Assembly (NCBI RefSeq): GCF_014076415.1
Contig: NZ_CP043568.1
Coordinates: 5,146,001 to 5,210,000, forward strand
Direction of reading: 5' to 3'
Length of the DNA stretch: 64,000 nucleotides
Origin: Comamonas testosteroni
GTDB taxonomy: Bacteria; Pseudomonadota; Gammaproteobacteria; Burkholderiales; Burkholderiaceae_C
Shown: piece after piece, positions 27,628 to 36,263 of the stretch
How positions within the stretch are numbered: position 1 is the first letter of the stretch
Layout: every line of letters begins with the position of its first letter
The notes under the pieces: generated by a model
Told to the model about the DNA's origin: nothing
The model's database searches: none
The model's input: only the letters and a program-made list of their open reading frames with translations
Position numbers and translations under genes: made by a program

Positions 27628-28395
27628 TTACCGAGGTGCCATGCGCAGCGCACCATCCAGGCGAATCACCTCGCCATTGAGATGATCGTTGTGCACGATA
27701 TGCACGGCCAGATCTGCAAACTCCGAAGGCTTGCCCAGGCGCGAAGGAAAGGGAATGGATGCCGCCAGCGACTGCTGCACAGGCTCGGGCAATTCCTTCA
27801 TCAACGGTGTGGCGAACAGGCCTGGAGCCACGGTGCAGACACGAATGCCGTGCTGGGCCAGATCACGCGCCATGGGCAGCGTCATGCCGACCAGGCCGCC
27901 CTTGGATGCGCTGTAAGCCTGCTGCCCCACTTGGCCGTCAAAGGCAGCCACCGAGGCGGTATAGAGAATCACACCACGAGCACCGTCCTCCAGCGCTGCC
28001 AGCTTGGCGCAGCGTGCGGCAAACAGTCGCGTCATGTTGTAGCTGCCGACAAGGTTGACGCGAATCACGCGCTCAAAGTCTTCCAGCGGCGCGGGCTCGC
28101 CGTCGCGGCCGATCACGCGCTTGGCCGTACCGATGCCGGCCACATTCATGAGAATGCGCGCATCGCCACCCCATTGCTCGCGCACGGCATCCAGCGCAGC
28201 CGTGACGCTGGCCGCATCGCAGATATCGCACTCCAGCGCCAGTCCGCCGATCTCGGCAGCCACCACCTTGGCCTTGTCGAGCTGGCGATCCAGCACGGCA
28301 ACCCTTGCCCCCGCGGCAGCCAGTGCACGCGCCGTGGCTTCGCCGAGGCCCGAGGCTCCCCCGGTCACGATGGCAATCTGATCCTGAACTTGCAT
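27628..28395 (-). CDS. Short-chain dehydrogenase, 3-hydroxyacyl-CoA dehydrogenase type
   Basis: Cytoplasmic NAD(P)-dependent oxidoreductase of 255 residues. The cofactor loop is VTGGASGLGEATARAL (about 10-25), and DRQL after the second strand suggests NAD. Catalytic Ser-Tyr-Lys are in YTASVAAFDG and QQAYSASKGG. The overall sequence resembles type II 3-hydroxyacyl-CoA dehydrogenases (HSD17B10 group), which fits the enoyl-CoA hydratase and CoA ligase next to it. AAAGGA stands 8 bases before the ATG at 28395. A role in oxidising the beta-hydroxyacyl-CoA made from a cinnamoyl-CoA is inferred. Confidence 0.88.
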   Translation of the reverse strand: MQVQDQIAIVTGGASGLGEATARALAAAGARVAVLDRQLDKAKVVAAEIGGLALECDICDAASVTAALDAVREQWGGDARILMNVAGIGTAKRVIGRDGEPAPLEDFERVIRVNLVGSYNMTRLFAARCAKLAALEDGARGVILYTASVAAFDGQVGQQAYSASKGGLVGMTLPMARDLAQHGIRVCTVAPGLFATPLMKELPEPVQQSLAASIPFPSRLGKPSEFADLAVHIVHNDHLNGEVIRLDGALRMAPR

Positions 28396-28455
28396 ATCAC
28401 TATCCTTTCAAAAGCTGCTTGCGCTTTCTGTTATCGGGCTCAAGCCTGTTCTGGC

Positions 28456-30360
28456 TCAGAGATTGGGCTTCAGGATCAAGGCCAGCGTTTCGTCATACAG
28501 GCCGGTCACCACATCGGCGCGATGCTGGAGCACGGCGCGCTGGTTGATGGAGCCCTTGTCCGTAACCTCGCCCAGGTCCAGCGATGGCGGCTTGACCGCA
28601 GCCACCGCACGCGCAATGCGGGTGGCACTGCCAGTTGCCGTCTGCGCCAGCTGGTTCAGAACCGTCTGCAAATGCTGCTGCACGGGCTCGCTGTGCATGA
28701 TCTGCTCCAGCGTCGCCCCCGCTTCCAGACCGCTCAAGGCCGCACAGGCCGGGGTCCCGAAAACGATGGCACCGACCTCCTTGCGATCCAGGCCGGTCAG
28801 CACCACGTCCTGAATATAGGGGGCGCCCGCGTGAATGATCCTGGCGCGCAACGGCCCCACGTTGACGAATGTGCCCGTGGCCAGCTTGAAGTCTTCGGCA
28901 ATGCGGCCATCGAAGCGCAGGCCCTGGTTTCGATCCTGCGGGTCGCGCCACTGCACGGCGTCGCCGGTGCGGAAATATCCGTCCTCGTCAAACGCCTCCT
29001 GCGTCGCTTCAGGCGCGCGCCAATAGCCGGGCGTGACGTTCGGGCCGCGATAGCGAACCTCCAGCTTGCCATCCACGGGCGCCAGCTTGAGCTCCAGACC
29101 CGGCACCGGTACGCCCAGGTCCCCGGAACGCACGTCGGGACGGTTGATGAACAGGGCCGATGGCGAGGACTCGGTCATGCCCAGGCCGGTTCCCATCACG
29201 ATGCGCTCGCCACACTCGGCCTCCTGCGTGCGGTGCAGGCTATCCCAGACGGGCTGCGCCAGAGAGGCTCCGGCGTAGAAGAACATCTTGACGCGCTTGA
29301 GCAGGCTGCTGCGCAACTGCGCATCGCTCTCCATGGCACGGGCGATGTATTCGAAGCCCGTGGGTACGTTGAAGTAAACGGTGGGAGAGATCTCGCGCAG
29401 ATTGCGCAGCGTCTCGGCAATGCCCGCCGCCGTAGGCTTGCCCTCGTCGATATAGACAGTGCCGCCGTGATAGAGCGCGAGGCCGATGTTCTTGTTGCCG
29501 CCGAAAGTGTGATTCCAGGGCAGCCAGTCCACCAGCACGGGCGGGCCTTTGACCATATCGGGCATGGTCTGGGCAATCTGCTGCTGGTTGGCGCACCACA
29601 TTCCATGGGTGTTGATGACGGCCTTGGGCAGCTTGGTCGATCCCGAGGTGAACAGGAACTTGGTGATGGTGTCTGGCCCGGTGGCCTGCATGGCGGCATC
29701 CGCCGCAGCCGTGTGCTCGGTCGCAAGCAGGTCGGCAAACAGGGTGCAGGTCTGGGCATCGACGGCCGGCTGGCGGTACACCACCTCACAGCCCTCGGGC
29801 AGCACGGCACGTACCGCCTTGTCATAGCGCGCAGCATCGGCGGCAAAGATCAGGCCGGGCGTGAGCGTGTCGACCACATGGCGCAGCTTGGCGTAGTCGG
29901 TGCTGACCAGTGAATAGGCCGTGGAGACCGAGCAATAGGGCACGCCTGCATACAGGCAGCCCATGGCCAGCATGGCATGATCCAGATCGTTCTCGCTGAG
30001 GATGATGACGGGACGCTCTGCCGAGAGCTTTCTGTCCAGCAAGGACTGTGCAATGCTGCGCGCCGCTGCCAGCGTCTGGGCATAGCTGATGCGTTGCCAG
30101 TCTCCTGTGCTGCCGTCGGCCAACCGCTGCCGCTGGGCGATGAAGGTCTGCTGCGGCGTGGTCTTCGCCCAGTGCACCAGCCTGTCGGTCATGCGCGCTG
30201 CGTGCTCTGCCAGCGCCTGGTCGGAGCGCACGTAGAAAGTGCCGTCGCCTGCCTCCCTGACCTGGATGCTGCGCACGCCGAACTCCAGCTCTCGGTAGCG
30301 GGGCCTGCTCCCCTCTGCCACCTGGCCGAGGGCCTGCATGGCTGTGTCTGTCTCCTGCAT
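28456..30360 (-). CDS. Feruloyl-CoA synthase-like acyl-CoA ligase
   Basis: ATP-dependent adenylate-forming ligase that would activate a hydroxycinnamic acid (ferulate type) to its CoA thioester in the cytoplasm. The 634 residues have the ATP loop FTSGSTKLPKAVINTHGM, the TGLGMTESSPSALF segment and the RGPNVTPGYWRAPE and YFRTGDAVQW motifs. AYSLVSTDYAKLRHVVDTL and TPGLIFAADAARYDKA are close to bacterial Fcs proteins as I recall them. The ATG at 30360 has GGAG 9 bases upstream; a GTG five codons before is less likely. Substrate is inferred from family resemblance and from the cluster. Confidence 0.85.
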   Translation of the reverse strand: MQETDTAMQALGQVAEGSRPRYRELEFGVRSIQVREAGDGTFYVRSDQALAEHAARMTDRLVHWAKTTPQQTFIAQRQRLADGSTGDWQRISYAQTLAAARSIAQSLLDRKLSAERPVIILSENDLDHAMLAMGCLYAGVPYCSVSTAYSLVSTDYAKLRHVVDTLTPGLIFAADAARYDKAVRAVLPEGCEVVYRQPAVDAQTCTLFADLLATEHTAAADAAMQATGPDTITKFLFTSGSTKLPKAVINTHGMWCANQQQIAQTMPDMVKGPPVLVDWLPWNHTFGGNKNIGLALYHGGTVYIDEGKPTAAGIAETLRNLREISPTVYFNVPTGFEYIARAMESDAQLRSSLLKRVKMFFYAGASLAQPVWDSLHRTQEAECGERIVMGTGLGMTESSPSALFINRPDVRSGDLGVPVPGLELKLAPVDGKLEVRYRGPNVTPGYWRAPEATQEAFDEDGYFRTGDAVQWRDPQDRNQGLRFDGRIAEDFKLATGTFVNVGPLRARIIHAGAPYIQDVVLTGLDRKEVGAIVFGTPACAALSGLEAGATLEQIMHSEPVQQHLQTVLNQLAQTATGSATRIARAVAAVKPPSLDLGEVTDKGSINQRAVLQHRADVVTGLYDETLALILKPNL

Positions 30361-30398
30361 TGTCTTTGTCTCCACAGCTTTGTTTTTCGAGAGTGCTT

Positions 30399-31181
30399 TC
30401 AGTCCTTGCTGACCTTGGCAGCCCGCCCGGACAGAAATTCCTGCAAACGGAACTTGGCTTCTGGCGCGCTCTGCGCCACGGCGGCCATCAGCGCTTCGGT
30501 CATCAGACCCTGATCGGCAGGCTGATCGGCAATCCGGGGCAGCGCGTGCATCAGGGCGTAATTGGTCATGGGGGCGTTTTCGGCAATGCGCAAAGCCAGT
30601 TCCACGGCCTTGTCCAGCGCATGCCCTTCGGGCACCAGATATTGCGACAGACCGATGCGCTCGCCTTCTTCCGCCTTGTACACACGACCCGTGAACATCA
30701 TGTCAGCCATGCGCGCCGCACCGATCAGGCGCGGGATGCGCACCGAGCCGCCGCCGCCGACGAAAATGCCGCGCGAGCCTTCGGGCAAGGCATAGAAGGT
30801 GCTGCTGTCGGCCACACGGATATGACAGGCGCTGGCCAGTTCCAGGCCGCCGCCCACCACGGCGCCATGCAGGGCGGCGACCACGGGCACCGCGCCAAAC
30901 TGCACCTGACGCAGCGCCTCATGCCACATGCGCGAGTGTAGAACGCCCTGGGCCGCATCGCGCTCGCTGAGCTCGCTCAGATCCAGGCCGGCGCAGAAAT
31001 GCGGTCCATCGCCATCCACCACCGCCGCACGCACACTGGCGGGCAGATTCATGAACACATCGCGCAGACCCAGCACCAGCCCATCGGACAAGGCGTTGCG
31101 TTTGGCGGCACGCATCAGACGAATGACGGCAACCTGCCCGGCTTCGCCGCGAAACTCAACTGCAATTTCTTTATGAGTCAT
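30399..31181 (-). CDS. Enoyl-CoA hydratase/isomerase (crotonase) family protein
   Basis: Crotonase-fold enzyme of 260 residues. Oxyanion-hole segments are CAGLDLSEL and HGAVVGGGLELASACH, and the two acid residues of hydratases appear present (in GGGLEL and in ALPEGSRGIF). It could hydrate a hydroxycinnamoyl-CoA or, as in Ech/HCHL, also cleave it to an aldehyde; I cannot decide from sequence. AAGGAA stands 6 bases before the ATG at 31181; an upstream in-frame ATG at 31229 is not supported. It is the first gene of the operon, right behind a palindromic candidate operator. Confidence 0.88.
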   Translation of the reverse strand: MTHKEIAVEFRGEAGQVAVIRLMRAAKRNALSDGLVLGLRDVFMNLPASVRAAVVDGDGPHFCAGLDLSELSERDAAQGVLHSRMWHEALRQVQFGAVPVVAALHGAVVGGGLELASACHIRVADSSTFYALPEGSRGIFVGGGGSVRIPRLIGAARMADMMFTGRVYKAEEGERIGLSQYLVPEGHALDKAVELALRIAENAPMTNYALMHALPRIADQPADQGLMTEALMAAVAQSAPEAKFRLQEFLSGRAAKVSKD

Positions 31182-31205
31182 AACCATTCCTTTTGCATCA
31201 TTATT

Positions 31206-31220
31206 GTTATTTAAAATAAC
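31206..31220. promoter_or_regulatory. Perfect palindrome, candidate MarR operator
   Basis: GTTATTT-A-AAATAAC, a perfect 7+1+7 palindrome 25 bases upstream of the crotonase ATG and in the gap shared with the divergent Nudix/MBL gene. Its size and AT-richness fit MarR-type operators, and a MarR gene closes the cluster. Binding is inference. Confidence 0.5.
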
Positions 31221-31340
31221 TAAATGCAAGACATCCCAGGCCGTTTGCTCTCAGTGCTTTCCCCGATTCGCGCAGCTTGAGTGCACAACTAGTCCAGGCG
31301 TGATATTCACGAACGCGGCGACTTCGCATAATGTGACCTC

Positions 31341-33035
31341 ATGACATCACCCAGCCAGACCCGCCCCAGCCAGTTGCTTCAGCCCCAGCGCGCGCCAGTT
31401 CCCGTGCGCGAAGCTTCCACGCTTTTGTTGCTGCGCGACTGCGCTGATGGCAATGGTTTTGAAGTACTGATGACAAGGCGTGCCGATCAAGGCATCTTTG
31501 CCAATGCCTATGTTTTCCCCGGTGGCGGTCAGGAAGATGAAGATGCAGCCCCAGCCAGTCATGCACTGGCGCGCGTGCGCCCCGGCATGATCGCCGAGGC
31601 GGGTGACGAACGCATTACCCAGGCTCTGACAGGCATTCGCGAGACTTTTGAGGAGTTGGGCATCCTGCTGGCCTATGACCAGGCCGGCCAACCCGTTCCT
31701 CCTGCCCAAGTTCAGCAACTGGACCGCAAGGCATCGCTGTATGAGCAATGCAGTGCGCGTGGCTGGACGCTGGCAGTGGACCAGCTCTGGTATCTGGCGC
31801 ACTGGACCGCACCACTGGACCTGCCCAAGCGCTTTAACGTTCCGTTCTTTGTGGCCCGCATGCCCGAGGGGCAGACGGCGGTAGCCGACGAAAGCGAGCA
31901 GTTCGAGCCTACCTGGATTTCTCCACAGGATGCGATTGCGCGCTTTGAAGAGAAAAAGCTGTTCATCCTCTTTCCCACCCAGCGTACATTGCAGCGCATC
32001 GCTCACCTGCCCGATACCCAGGCCGTGATCAACGCCCTGCTCAACGAGAAGCCGCTGTGGCAGGCCTGCCCCCGTGGCGGCCACCTGAAAGGCAAAGACA
32101 CACGCCATATCGAAACCGATATGGCCTATGGCGAGCTGGAAATGGTGCTGCCCGACGGCCACGGCATTCACCATCTGGACTGGCAGCCTGAAAAAGCCGT
32201 GCCGCTGCGCAAAAACCTGCTGCGCCTGACAGCCCCCAACTCCGGCATGATGACCGGCCCCGGCACCAACAGCTATCTGGTCGGCGATGCGCATACCGGC
32301 TATATCGCCATCGACCCCGGACCGAACGATGCCGAGCATCTGCAGCGCCTGCACGATGCCGCCGGCGGCGATATCCGTTTCATCGTCTGCACCCATTCCC
32401 ACCCCGATCACTCGCCGGGTGCCGCGCCGCTGCAGGCCATGGTCCTGCTCTCGGGCCACGCCAGGCCGCCCATCATGGGCCTGCCTTCAGCGCCCACGGC
32501 ACGTACCAACAGTCGCTTCAGACCCGAGGTGACGCTACAGGACGGGGAGCGCATCACGCTTAGCGGGAAAGGGGCAGAAGGCGAGATCACGCATACGCTG
32601 CAAGCCATCTTCACACCAGGCCACGCAGCCAACCACCTGTGCTTTCTGCTGGAGGAGGACGCGCTGCTATTCAGTGGCGATCACATCCTCAATGGCAGCA
32701 CCACCGTCATCAGCCCGCCGGACGGCAATATGATCGATTACCTCGATTCGCTGGACCGGCTGCATGCCATGTGCCTGGAGCATGACATTCGCTACATCCT
32801 GCCCGCCCATGGCTATGTGCTCGGCTTTGCGCGTCATCAGATCACCCGCCTCAAGGCCCACCGCCTGGCACGCGAGGCCAAGGTGCACCAGGCCATGCGC
32901 ACCAAGCCGGACGGCAGCATTCAGGACTGGGTGGCGATTGCCTACGCCGACACGCCGCAGGCGCTGTGGCCCGTGGCCCAGCAATCGCTGCTGGCGCATG
33001 TGGAGCGCATTCAAAAGCTCTGCCTTGGCAGATAG
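31341..33035 (+). CDS. Nudix hydrolase / metallo-beta-lactamase fusion protein
   Basis: A 564-residue cytoplasmic protein with two hydrolase domains. The N-terminal part has a Nudix box: FPGGGQEDEDA, then GIRETFEELGILLA (about residues 56-110), with the REXXEE core. From about residue 300 follows an MBL fold with THSHPDHSPG (about 354-363) as the zinc motif, FTPGHAANHLCFLLEEDALLFSGD, and a C-terminal helical part with LPAHG, similar to LACTB2-type proteins. The fusion occurs in Burkholderiales as far as I recall. Substrates are unknown. It is divergent from the hydroxycinnamate operon and probably not part of it. Confidence 0.88.
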   Translation: MTSPSQTRPSQLLQPQRAPVPVREASTLLLLRDCADGNGFEVLMTRRADQGIFANAYVFPGGGQEDEDAAPASHALARVRPGMIAEAGDERITQALTGIRETFEELGILLAYDQAGQPVPPAQVQQLDRKASLYEQCSARGWTLAVDQLWYLAHWTAPLDLPKRFNVPFFVARMPEGQTAVADESEQFEPTWISPQDAIARFEEKKLFILFPTQRTLQRIAHLPDTQAVINALLNEKPLWQACPRGGHLKGKDTRHIETDMAYGELEMVLPDGHGIHHLDWQPEKAVPLRKNLLRLTAPNSGMMTGPGTNSYLVGDAHTGYIAIDPGPNDAEHLQRLHDAAGGDIRFIVCTHSHPDHSPGAAPLQAMVLLSGHARPPIMGLPSAPTARTNSRFRPEVTLQDGERITLSGKGAEGEITHTLQAIFTPGHAANHLCFLLEEDALLFSGDHILNGSTTVISPPDGNMIDYLDSLDRLHAMCLEHDIRYILPAHGYVLGFARHQITRLKAHRLAREAKVHQAMRTKPDGSIQDWVAIAYADTPQALWPVAQQSLLAHVERIQKLCLGR

Positions 33036-33101
33036 CGCGCCGCAACCGACGCGCTAGACCTGTGGACAACTAGGACATGGCCGGAGCATTAAGCTCTCGT
33101 C

Positions 33102-33869
33102 ATGTCTGAATCCCTGCCTGAACAAGAAAGCATCCGCCTGGCCAAACGCGTGGCGGAGCAAGAACAATGCTCGCGCCGCGAAGCCGAGCTCCATATCGTC
33201 GCGGGCAATGTCCAGGTGGACGGCAAAGTGGTGCAGGTGCCCGAAACCCGCGTGCACCCCGATCAGGTAGTGATCCTGCGCAAGGATGCCAAGCCTGAAG
33301 CCATTCCGCCCGTCACCATCCTGATGAACAAGCCTGCTGGCATGACCCAGGGCCCGGCCTATGGCCGCGTGCGCAGCGCGCATTCGCTGCTGAGCGAGGA
33401 TACCAAGGCCAAGCTGGACACACCCATGCCCCAGCTGGTGCTGGATCATCACTTCAGGAATCTGGAGTCGTTTCTGACGATTCCCCTGCCCGCCAGCGGC
33501 CTTATCGTCTACACCCAGGACAAGCGCGTGGCACGCAAGCTGGCCGAGGAAGGCATGTGGCTGGAGCAGGAAATCATCGTCGGCGTGGAGGGCCGGATCA
33601 TTGAAGATGGCCTGGAAATTCTGTACGAAGGTTTACCTATCCCTGGCGGCAATGGCCATCGCCGCATGCCCCCCTGCCATGTGAGCTGGCAAAGCGAAAA
33701 CCATCTGCGTTTCGCTCTCAAGGGCATTGCGCCCGAAGAGATCGAGAAGATGTGCGCCGCCATCGGCCTGACGGTGGTCAGCATGCGCCGGCTGCGTCTT
33801 GGCCGCGTCTCTCTGGCCAAGGTGCCCGAGGGTCAGTGGCGCTATCTGATGCCCTGGGAAAGGTTCTGA
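33102..33869 (+). CDS. RluB/E/F-family pseudouridine synthase homologue lacking the catalytic Asp
   Basis: A 255-residue protein with an N-terminal S4 RNA-binding domain (about residues 10-58, IRLAKRVAEQEQCSRREAEL) and a pseudouridine-synthase-like domain. In active enzymes the motif GRLDxxTxGLLLLTxDG carries the catalytic Asp; here the aligned stretch is FLTIPLPASGLIVYTQD, with Pro128 at the Asp position. The conserved Tyr of EKEYLV is Ile158 in EQEIIV, and the NRQIRRM helix reads PEEIEKM (211-217). The C-terminus (RLRLGRVSLAKVPEGQWRYL) still fits the family. It is probably an RNA-binding protein without synthase activity; the frame is intact, so it is not an obvious pseudogene. Confidence 0.8.
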   Translation: MSESLPEQESIRLAKRVAEQEQCSRREAELHIVAGNVQVDGKVVQVPETRVHPDQVVILRKDAKPEAIPPVTILMNKPAGMTQGPAYGRVRSAHSLLSEDTKAKLDTPMPQLVLDHHFRNLESFLTIPLPASGLIVYTQDKRVARKLAEEGMWLEQEIIVGVEGRIIEDGLEILYEGLPIPGGNGHRRMPPCHVSWQSENHLRFALKGIAPEEIEKMCAAIGLTVVSMRRLRLGRVSLAKVPEGQWRYLMPWERF

Positions 33870-33882
33870 ACGGATTGGCACC

Positions 33883-34995
33883 TTAGCGCCAATAACTGCT
33901 CACCAGTCTGCGCACGCTGGCTGCGGGGGCATGACCGCGCACCCACTGCCGTATGGCTACGGCCATGGCCTGACCGCCCGCAGCCCATAGCTGCGTGCCT
34001 TGGGGCTGCGACCAATCCTGCTGCTGCAGCCAGGCCAGCACCGCCGCGATGCCCTCCTCCGATGCCCCCGGCCTGCCAGCGCAGAACCAGGTGACATGCC
34101 GCTGCAACTGCGCGGGCAGCGCCCCGCACTCCTGCGGCGAGTCGACCCAGCACCAGGCATACGCCTGCCGGCCAGGCTGGGAGTCTTCCAGAATGCGGGC
34201 CACAGCAGGCAGGCCACAGGCATCCGCCAGCAGTATCAGCCGGTCGGCCTGAGGCACTCTGCCGCCCGAAGGGCTGAGGACACCGACCTCATCGCCGGCC
34301 GCAGCCGTCATACCCCATCGCACACCGGGCCCCAGCGGCCCATCACCCTCCCGCGCATGCAGCAGCACGTCGATATCGATGGCGCGCGTCTGCGGGTCCC
34401 GCGCCCGGATGGTGTAGCTGCGGCGTGGCAGCCCGGGAGCTCCGTGTGGCCAGAGCAGGCGGCCGTCAGCATCTATGAGCGGCCACTGGAGCATAGCGCC
34501 CGGAGTCGGCAGCAGCAAGCGCACATGCAGGCCGTCCGGAGCCAGATCCTCGAATCCCTTCTGCGCCTGGGCCTGCAAGCGCAGGCGCCGCATATGCGGC
34601 GTCAGCACCTGGTTGCTAAGCACACGCCAGACATTCAGGCTCAGACTGTCGCCCGCGCTCCCGCTGTCCCTGTCACTCTCCCAGGCAATACACCATTGCG
34701 CGGCGGGAATGCACAGCTGCTCGGCAAACTGCTGCAGGTGCTCGCCCAGGGACAGCTGCATCAGCTGCGCCATGCGCCCATCCACGGCCTGCAATTCGCA
34801 GGCTATGCGCGAGCCCCCCGCAAGGCGCAGCTCCAGGCTGCCCACCTGGTCGAGTTGCAAATGCACCGAGCCTGGTGGCTCGGTGTGCCGGACCTGGACC
34901 TCATCATCCTCCAGATGTGCGGCAAACCAGCGGATAAAGGCGGCGGCATCGGGCAGCTGCAACTGAGCGGACGCAATGTGTGCTTCGGATGTCAT
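33883..34995 (-). CDS. Siderophore-interacting protein with N-terminal DUF2218 domain
   Basis: Cytoplasmic flavoprotein likely to reduce or release iron from an imported ferric siderophore (SIP/ViuB family). The first 95 or so residues are a DUF2218-like domain (AAFIRWFAAHLEDDEVQV). The FAD domain follows with PHMRRLRLQAQ and RSYTIRARD, then the NAD(P)H-like domain with RLILLADACGLPAVARILE. It has 370 residues. The ATG overlaps the stop of the transporter gene by 4 bp, so it is the third gene of the Fur-box operon. It ends 13 bases from the convergent pseudouridine synthase relative. Confidence 0.9.
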   Translation of the reverse strand: MTSEAHIASAQLQLPDAAAFIRWFAAHLEDDEVQVRHTEPPGSVHLQLDQVGSLELRLAGGSRIACELQAVDGRMAQLMQLSLGEHLQQFAEQLCIPAAQWCIAWESDRDSGSAGDSLSLNVWRVLSNQVLTPHMRRLRLQAQAQKGFEDLAPDGLHVRLLLPTPGAMLQWPLIDADGRLLWPHGAPGLPRRSYTIRARDPQTRAIDIDVLLHAREGDGPLGPGVRWGMTAAAGDEVGVLSPSGGRVPQADRLILLADACGLPAVARILEDSQPGRQAYAWCWVDSPQECGALPAQLQRHVTWFCAGRPGASEEGIAAVLAWLQQQDWSQPQGTQLWAAGGQAMAVAIRQWVRGHAPAASVRRLVSSYWR

Positions 34996-36263
34996 GCGGC
35001 AGCCTCCACGGATCCGCCACTGGTGCAGCGGTAGCTCAGCAACAACCTGGCCACGGCCAGCCAGCTGAAAACGGCCAGCGCGCTGGTCACGGCAAACAGG
35101 CCCGAAAAGCCGAACTGCTTTGCGATGAAACCACCCGCCATCGAGCTGAGCATATAGGTCAGAAACTCCGCACAGGCCAGGATGGTGAAGTCCGTACCCG
35201 GCTGCAAATGGCTGGACGCCGACATGAACAAGGCATAGAGCGCGACCATTTCCATGTAGCGCAAAAGGCTGAGTGCCATGGTGAGCCCGACCAGCGGCAG
35301 ATCCGAACCCAGCCAGTGCAGCGAATGCAGCAGGAACAGAGCAAAAACCAGGGTGCGTATGCCGCTCAATGCCAGCAGCACCTGCTCACGGCTGCGCCAG
35401 CGCAGCCACAGTGCGGCCAGCGCGCTGCCGGCCAGACCCGCAATGGCTGCCCCAGCGCCACCAAGCACCCCCACCTGGCCCAGCGACAGCTCGTTGTGCA
35501 GCAGATAGCTGCTTTCCATGGAGCGCTGCATGCCTTCGCTGAGCCGGATGACCACGGCCAGCGCCAGCACCGACAGCATACCGGGACGCTGCAGGAAGTT
35601 GCGCAGACTGGGCCCGGTCTTTGCTCGCCCGGGCGCTGCTGCCGCCGGCATGCGCTCAGGGTCGGGCTCGGGCTCGGGCTCGGGCTCGACCATCCAGGGT
35701 AGCGTCAGCAGCGGCAACAAGCACAACGCAGCCATCAGCAGCAGTGCCGGCTGCCAGCCCAGGCGCTCCATGAGCACCAGAGACAGGGAGCCGCCTATGA
35801 GCACCCCGCCAGCCACCGCAGCCGCCTGTATGGCATTGCCACGACCCAACTCGGTGCCGCGCAGTTGCTGTGTGGCATAGCCGTCGGTAGCGATGTCCTG
35901 CGTGGCCACGGACAGAGAGATCAACATGCCGATGGCAACAATGGTGGCGATGGGTACCTGCGGTCCACACAGCGCCAGCAGCACGACGCCGGCTGCCGTG
36001 GCCAGTTGGGTGCAGAGTATCCAACTGCGCCTGTGGCCCCAGTCCAGGGGCTGCCAGCGGTCCACGAAGGGAGCCCAGAGGAATTTGAGGACCAGCGGCA
36101 GCATCAGCACCGACAGCATGCCCACCTGCTGCAAAGGCATGCCGGCCGCGCGCAAGGCAGCCGGCACGGCCATGATCAGCAGATAGCCGGGGATTCCCTG
36201 AGCAATGTACAGAGCCACGAGCACGGTCCAGAACCCACGCGGGCGGGCATGGTACTCCTGCAT
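34992..36263 (-). CDS. RhtX/FptX-family siderophore transporter (MFS)
   Basis: Inner-membrane permease of 423 residues with about 12 membrane segments. RhtX and FptX are single-subunit transporters that move ferric siderophores (rhizobactin 1021, pyochelin) into the cytoplasm without an ABC system. Seen are YIAQGIPGYLLIMAVPAALR near the N-terminus and VLKFLWAPFVDRWQPL, typical of this group and of the related AmpG/PAT family. Position between a TonB receptor and a siderophore reductase supports this over AmpG. The ATG at 36263 overlaps the receptor stop (TGATG). A short Glu/Pro repeat (EPEPEPEPDPE) lies in the central loop. Confidence 0.88.
   Translation of the reverse strand: MQEYHARPRGFWTVLVALYIAQGIPGYLLIMAVPAALRAAGMPLQQVGMLSVLMLPLVLKFLWAPFVDRWQPLDWGHRRSWILCTQLATAAGVVLLALCGPQVPIATIVAIGMLISLSVATQDIATDGYATQQLRGTELGRGNAIQAAAVAGGVLIGGSLSLVLMERLGWQPALLLMAALCLLPLLTLPWMVEPEPEPEPDPERMPAAAAPGRAKTGPSLRNFLQRPGMLSVLALAVVIRLSEGMQRSMESSYLLHNELSLGQVGVLGGAGAAIAGLAGSALAALWLRWRSREQVLLALSGIRTLVFALFLLHSLHWLGSDLPLVGLTMALSLLRYMEMVALYALFMSASSHLQPGTDFTILACAEFLTYMLSSMAGGFIAKQFGFSGLFAVTSALAVFSWLAVARLLLSYRCTSGGSVEAAA

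Noticed and set aside
27682..29913. 743-codon plus-strand frame
   Set aside because: Antisense to the SDR and the feruloyl-CoA synthase-like gene, both of which have intact family motifs.
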